NCBI GenBank assembly: GCA_023266435.1
Contig: JAHFQF010000095.1
Coordinates: forward strand, 1 to 8,746
Source of the DNA: Legionellales bacterium
GTDB lineage: Bacteria; Pseudomonadota; Gammaproteobacteria; Berkiellales; Berkiellaceae
Direction: 5' to 3'
Length of the DNA stretch: 8,746 nt
This document shows positions 5,526 through 8,746 of this stretch, piece after piece (the stretch's first letter is position 1; every line of letters starts with the position of its first letter). The position numbers and the translations under genes are program-made. Below the pieces are notes generated by a model, which was given only the letters and a program-made list of their open reading frames with translations, did no database searches and was not told where the DNA came from.

Positions 5526-7880
5526 ATGGCAAAAAAAGTATTTCGCAGTATTGACGAAACTCAAGAGCACGGGGGCCGAGAGGTTGCGCGAGACACGCGA
5601 CCGTTAGGCTCGCGTGTTTATGATTTTTTTGCCGATCCGTATAATGCCTCGGGTGTGTTAGGTGTGTTAGGTGTCTCGACATTTTTTATACCTGCCGCTG
5701 CGGATGTATGTTTGCTACTCGGGATTTCTTTATATACTTTCACGGTCACGCGTCGCGTGGCTTTACCTTTTAAATTACCCCAAGTTTCTCAATTACCCGA
5801 TTATAATGATACGAATCCTGGCAATGATAAGCCTAATACCGCCGCTGGGATTGCTTTTTTTGGTAATGAATATTTTACCAATAAAGAGTTGTGGTTTTCT
5901 AACAGCGACATGCGTACACACGTATTGATTTTTGGATCCACGGGCTCTGGTAAAACGGAAGCGTTGGTTTCGATTGCGTTTAACTCATTAGCGCAAGGGT
6001 CTGGATTTATTTACATCGATGGTAAAGGGGATAACTCGCTTTTTGCTAAAGTATTTTCCATGGTTAGACGGATGGGTCGTGAAGATGACATGTTGCTCAT
6101 CAACTTCATGACGGGTGCTCGCGATATTGTCGGTGCTCAAAAAACACGTTTGTCTAACACCATGAACCCATTTAGCCGAGGCTCTTCCAGCATGTTAGCG
6201 CAGTTGGTGGTGAGCTTGATGGACTCTGGTGGCTCTGGTGGTGGTGATGGGGACATGTGGAAAGGCCGGGCGATTTCTTTCGTTGAAGCCTTGATGAAGA
6301 TTTTGACTGCGATGCGAGATGAGGGGCATTTGCTATTGGATGCTAATGTCATTCGTAATTATTTCTTATTAGAAAAATTAGAGCAGATGATTATTGATAA
6401 GCGTTTTCCAATCAATGAAAATCACAGTGTGCCGATTGACAATTTACCTTCTTTGGTGACAGAGCCGCTGTCAAATTATCTAGATAACTTGCCTGGTTAT
6501 AACCGCGCTAAAAAAGGCAATCAATCTGGCGAGGTTAGAGAGCAGCATGGGTTTATCACCATGCAGTTAACGCGGGTATTCTCATCCTTGGCGGATACTT
6601 ATGGTCATATTATCCGGACGAACTTACCGGAAGTAGACTTTAAAGACGTGGTATTAAATCGACGAATCTTAGTGGTATTGTTACCAGCGCTTGAAAAGTC
6701 TCCTGACGAATTAGCCAACTTGGGTAAAATCATTGTGGCTTCTTTGAAAGCGATGATGGCTGCTGGATTGGGGGATGAGGTCGAAGGTTCGTATCAGGAT
6801 GTGATTTTACGTAAACCGACGAATTCTCCGACTCCATTTGTGTGTATTATGGACGAGTATGGGTATTATGCGGTGCCTGGGTTTGCGGTGGTACCAGCAC
6901 AGGCTCGTTCGTTAGGGTTCTCTGCGATCTTTGCGGGGCAGGATTTGCCAGCTTTCCAAAAAGCATCTAAAGAGGAAGCTGCGTCTATTTGTGCAAACAC
7001 GAACATCAAGATTTGTATGAAATTGGAAGATCCGACAGAAACCTGGGAGTTTTTCAATAAAGCGGCGGGTGAGTCTTACGTGACTAACGTCAGTGGTTTC
7101 CAGATGAACACGGGTAGCATGACTAACAACTACATGGACACACGCAATACAAACATTGATAGACGTGGTCGTTTGGATTTGTTGGATTTGAAAGATCAGC
7201 GGGAAGGGGACATGCATATCTTGTGGCGTTCGAAGATTATTCGAGCACGTGCATTTTATGCGAATCCTAAACCTGTAAAACACATGCAATTAAATCAATT
7301 TTTAGGGATAGACAGGCCGCCTGATGACGAACTGACTAATATGGACAGACGTTTAAGACGTTTCTATCAAGTCTTCTCAGTACCTAGCTTTTGCATGGAG
7401 GCGGTGATTCCGAATGAAGACATTCAAATCATACGTGATGCTTTTGCTAAAAATCAGCACTATAAGCCGTTTGAGCAAGGGGTTTCTGCGCTGATTGCGT
7501 TATTAGAGCAAGAAGTTGAGAAACAACGCGAAGCCAAGAAACTTGTCGAAGCAGAGCAAACCCAAGAGTACACAGACGAAGCCAATGCGTTTACGCCAGT
7601 ATATTTACCAGATGTAGCTAAGCCTTTGTTGTCACCTACAGAAATACAGGCTTTTACTAGTCCTATGTTATTAAAATCCCGCACACATGAAGCCATGTTA
7701 CATGTAGAGCGTGTTTTAGGTAAGACGCAGGATGTGGCAGACAAAATGGCTAATAAGATCATTGATGATATCATTGGTTGCACTGCCTACCCACCTAATT
7801 CTAGCAGTATGCCTCGTGATCCTGCTGAAGTTGCAAAAACCATCCGAGAATTTATCGCACAAGTAAAAGAAAAAGGCTAA
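5526..7880 (+). CDS. icmO: IcmO/DotL, type IV coupling protein ATPase
   Basis: The 784-aa product matches DotL (783 in Legionella), the coupling ATPase that passes effectors to the Dot/Icm channel. N-terminal hydrophobic segments lie at about 42-58 and 60-75. The ATPase domain has Walker A GSTGSGKTEA (137-146), a Gly-rich loop before MWKGRA (233-249), and Walker B FVCIMDEYG (438-446) with the DE pair. NTNIKICMKLEDPTETW (491-507) is typical of TraD/VirD4-like motors. The segment near 580-655 corresponds to the DotN/IcmJ-binding part, and the charged, helical tail (about 656-784) to the region binding IcmS-IcmW and LvgA in Legionella. The ribosome site is weak (GGA, 7 nt spacing). A four-codon mini-ORF (ATG GAT AAA TAA, 5514-5525) ends directly against the ATG. 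The 214-nt gap from icmP is unusually long for this pair; no clear separate promoter is seen. Confidence 0.97.
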   Translation: MAKKVFRSIDETQEHGGREVARDTRPLGSRVYDFFADPYNASGVLGVLGVSTFFIPAAADVCLLLGISLYTFTVTRRVALPFKLPQVSQLPDYNDTNPGNDKPNTAAGIAFFGNEYFTNKELWFSNSDMRTHVLIFGSTGSGKTEALVSIAFNSLAQGSGFIYIDGKGDNSLFAKVFSMVRRMGREDDMLLINFMTGARDIVGAQKTRLSNTMNPFSRGSSSMLAQLVVSLMDSGGSGGGDGDMWKGRAISFVEALMKILTAMRDEGHLLLDANVIRNYFLLEKLEQMIIDKRFPINENHSVPIDNLPSLVTEPLSNYLDNLPGYNRAKKGNQSGEVREQHGFITMQLTRVFSSLADTYGHIIRTNLPEVDFKDVVLNRRILVVLLPALEKSPDELANLGKIIVASLKAMMAAGLGDEVEGSYQDVILRKPTNSPTPFVCIMDEYGYYAVPGFAVVPAQARSLGFSAIFAGQDLPAFQKASKEEAASICANTNIKICMKLEDPTETWEFFNKAAGESYVTNVSGFQMNTGSMTNNYMDTRNTNIDRRGRLDLLDLKDQREGDMHILWRSKIIRARAFYANPKPVKHMQLNQFLGIDRPPDDELTNMDRRLRRFYQVFSVPSFCMEAVIPNEDIQIIRDAFAKNQHYKPFEQGVSALIALLEQEVEKQREAKKLVEAEQTQEYTDEANAFTPVYLPDVAKPLLSPTEIQAFTSPMLLKSRTHEAMLHVERVLGKTQDVADKMANKIIDDIIGCTAYPPNSSSMPRDPAEVAKTIREFIAQVKEKG

Positions 7881-7895
7881 AGGTAACTATTTACC

Positions 7896-8159
7896 AGTAG
7901 TCCTTCTCCCTTTGGGAGCGTGTGCCCGACAATCTTAGTAGTAGCCCTTCTCACTGAGGGAGCGTGTGCCCGACAATCTTACTAGTAGTGCTTCTCCCTT
8001 TGGTAGCGTGTGCCCGACAATCTTACTAGTAGCCCTTCTCCCTTTGGGAGCGTGTGCCCGAAAATCTTACTAGTAGCCCTTTTCCCTGAGGGAGCGTGTG
8101 CCCGACAATCTTAGTAGTAGCCCTTCTCCCTGAGGGAGCGTGTGCCCGACAATCTTACT
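7896..8159. repeat. Tandem array of six 44-bp units
   Basis: The motif AGTAG followed by (C/T/G)C(C)TTCTCCC recurs at 7896, 7940, 7984, 8028, 8072 and 8116, a period of exactly 44 bp, and continues at 8160. Each unit has a core hairpin CTCCC-(TTT or TGA)-GGGAG, then CGTGTGCCCGA and AATCTTA(G/C)T. Copies differ by a few bases (for example CTCAC at 7951, GGTAG at 8002-8006, GAAAATC at 8060). There are no unique spacers, so it is not a CRISPR array. It starts 15 nt after the icmO stop and would form serial hairpins in the icmO 3' RNA. No U-tract follows, so it is not a classic terminator. Confidence 0.9.
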
Positions 8160-8333
8160 AGTAGCCCTTCTCCCTTTGGGAGAAGGTGCCCGACAGGGCG
8201 GATGAGGGGGATCTAGCAAAAGGAATTGCTAGCACAGAGATCTTAGTAGTAGCCCTTCTCCTTGTGGGAGAAGGTGCCCGACAGGGCGGATGAGGGGGAT
8301 CTAACACAAAAGCAATTGCCCCCGCGCTCTTAT
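8160..8333. repeat. Two long-form (about 88-bp) units of the same repeat family
   Basis: AGTAGCCCTTCTCC recurs at 8160 and 8248, 88 bp apart, twice the 44-bp period. Each long unit has a full 9-bp palindrome (8166-8186: CCTTCTCCC, loop TTT, GGGAGAAGG; 8254-8274 similar with loop changes), then TGCCCGACAGGGCGGATGAG. The first has a further hairpin CTAGCAA (8213-8219)/TTGCTAG (8226-8232) and a GATCTT end; the second diverges after 8300 but still ends with CTCTT. In the short units the right arm is GGGAGCGTG, breaking the outer pairs. The family resembles REP-like dispersed palindromes. Confidence 0.8.
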
Positions 8334-8403
8334 TTAGCTTTAAAGGATCAATAAAATAACCACCCTCGACAATGCAAAAATATTACGTAAACAGAGTACG
8401 CCG

Positions 8404-8691
8404 ATGGAGATCAAACTTTGGAACTGTCTACGATCGCGACGATTTATGGGATTAAAATTTCGCAGGCAGTGTCCATTAGGATCCTATATTGTTGATTTCA
8501 TCTGCATTGAAAAAATGCTTATTATTGAAATTGATGGTGGGCAGCACAATGAAAAGAAACAGCAGGATTACGATAAACAGCGCACAGCATTTTTGAACAA
8601 CTTAGGTTACACAGTGCTACGTTTTTGGAATAATGAGGTTTTGATGCAATTTGATGCTGTGATGGATCAAATTTATAAACAAGTCATTTAA
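8404..8691 (+). CDS. DUF559 protein (Vsr-like/restriction-endonuclease fold), start codon apparently lost
   Basis: The 95-aa reading from ATG 8404 is a DUF559 protein: KLWNCLRSRRFMGLKFRRQC (4-23), PLGSYIVDFIC (24-34), IIEIDGGQHN (40-49) and VLRFWNNEV (71-79). D31, E42, D44 and the GGQH motif fit the metal-binding site of the Vsr/PD-(D/E)XK-like fold; nuclease activity is not proven for this family. Coding sequence continues in frame upstream: 19 codons from ATC 8347 read INKITTLDNAKILRKQSTP, and LR(K/R)..TP.E..LW is the usual family N-terminus. A 114-aa protein beginning at 8347 would be of normal length, but no ATG, GTG or TTG exists between the TAA at 8341-8343 and 8404. The gene may be decaying, use ATC, or start internally at 8404 without the first helix. 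It lies between oppositely oriented repeats and is probably unrelated to secretion. Confidence 0.82.
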   Translation: MEIKLWNCLRSRRFMGLKFRRQCPLGSYIVDFICIEKMLIIEIDGGQHNEKKQQDYDKQRTAFLNNLGYTVLRFWNNEVLMQFDAVMDQIYKQVI

Positions 8692-8703
8692 GTTATTGAT
8701 ACG

Positions 8704-8746
8704 CCCTCATCCGCCCTATCGGGCACCTTCTCCCGGAGGGAGAAGG
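8704..8746 (-). repeat. Inverted copy of the long-form palindromic repeat
   Basis: The last 43 bases, read on the minus strand, match 8166-8208 at 40 of 43 positions (differences in the hairpin loop and one base further in). It contains the full palindrome CCTTCTCCC-TCC-GGGAGAAGG. It starts 12 nt after the DUF559 stop and runs to the window edge, so the repeat may continue beyond it. Confidence 0.85.

Noticed and set aside
5326..5682. Minus-strand 118-codon open frame across the icmP-icmO gap
   Set aside because: It is mostly the palindromic repeat read in one frame plus the antisense of the 5' end of icmO.
6912..7289. Minus-strand 125-codon open frame inside icmO
   Set aside because: It is antisense to the strongly conserved ATPase domain of icmO and shows no protein family features.
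7905..7917. Rho-independent terminator for icmO
   Set aside because: The hairpin is present, but it is followed by a GC-containing sequence rather than a T-run, so it is better described as part of the repeat.
7896..8333. Regular repeats resembling a CRISPR array
   Set aside because: The units are contiguous and near-identical over their whole period, with no unique spacers between repeats and no cas genes nearby.

Overview
The window holds part of a type IVB (Dot/Icm) secretion locus. It encodes eight recognisable Dot/Icm components in two divergent blocks, followed by a repeat-rich tail with a small DUF559 (Vsr-like nuclease fold) gene. The gene set, moderate-to-low GC and dispersed palindromic repeats suggest an intracellular gammaproteobacterium of the order Legionellales (Legionella/Coxiella/Rickettsiella/Berkiella-type host-associated bacteria). 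The genus cannot be decided from the sequence alone.

Leftward block (minus strand, transcribed from about 3600 down to 1): dotD (outer-membrane lipoprotein), a 357-bp gap containing a degenerate inverted repeat, dotC (outer-membrane lipoprotein), dotB (cytoplasmic AAA+ ATPase, 3 nt after dotC), icmT (small membrane protein), and the 5' part of an IcmL/DotI-family inner-membrane gene that runs off the left edge. Rightward block (plus strand): a good sigma70-type promoter, icmS (small acidic adaptor), icmP/dotM and icmO/dotL (coupling-complex membrane protein and coupling ATPase). The 225-bp region 3584-3808 between dotD and icmS is the divergent control region.

Together the genes supply the outer-membrane core lipoproteins (DotC, DotD), the engine ATPase (DotB) and the type IV coupling complex that selects effectors (DotL, DotM, IcmS), plus IcmT and an IcmL-like protein. 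The layout differs from the classical L. pneumophila arrangement. dotDCB is joined to icmT and an icmL-family gene, icmT is separated from icmS, and icmS is followed directly by icmP with no icmR or icmQ between them.

Repeats: a palindromic repeat with two tandem head copies sits between icmP and icmO. Downstream of icmO are six exact-period 44-bp units and then two related units with a period of about 88 bp; the short unit looks like an internally deleted, amplified form of the long one. An inverted copy of the same repeat family closes the right edge, so the DUF559 gene lies between oppositely oriented copies. That gene appears to have lost its ATG: conserved-looking coding sequence continues 19 codons upstream to an ATC at the expected start.
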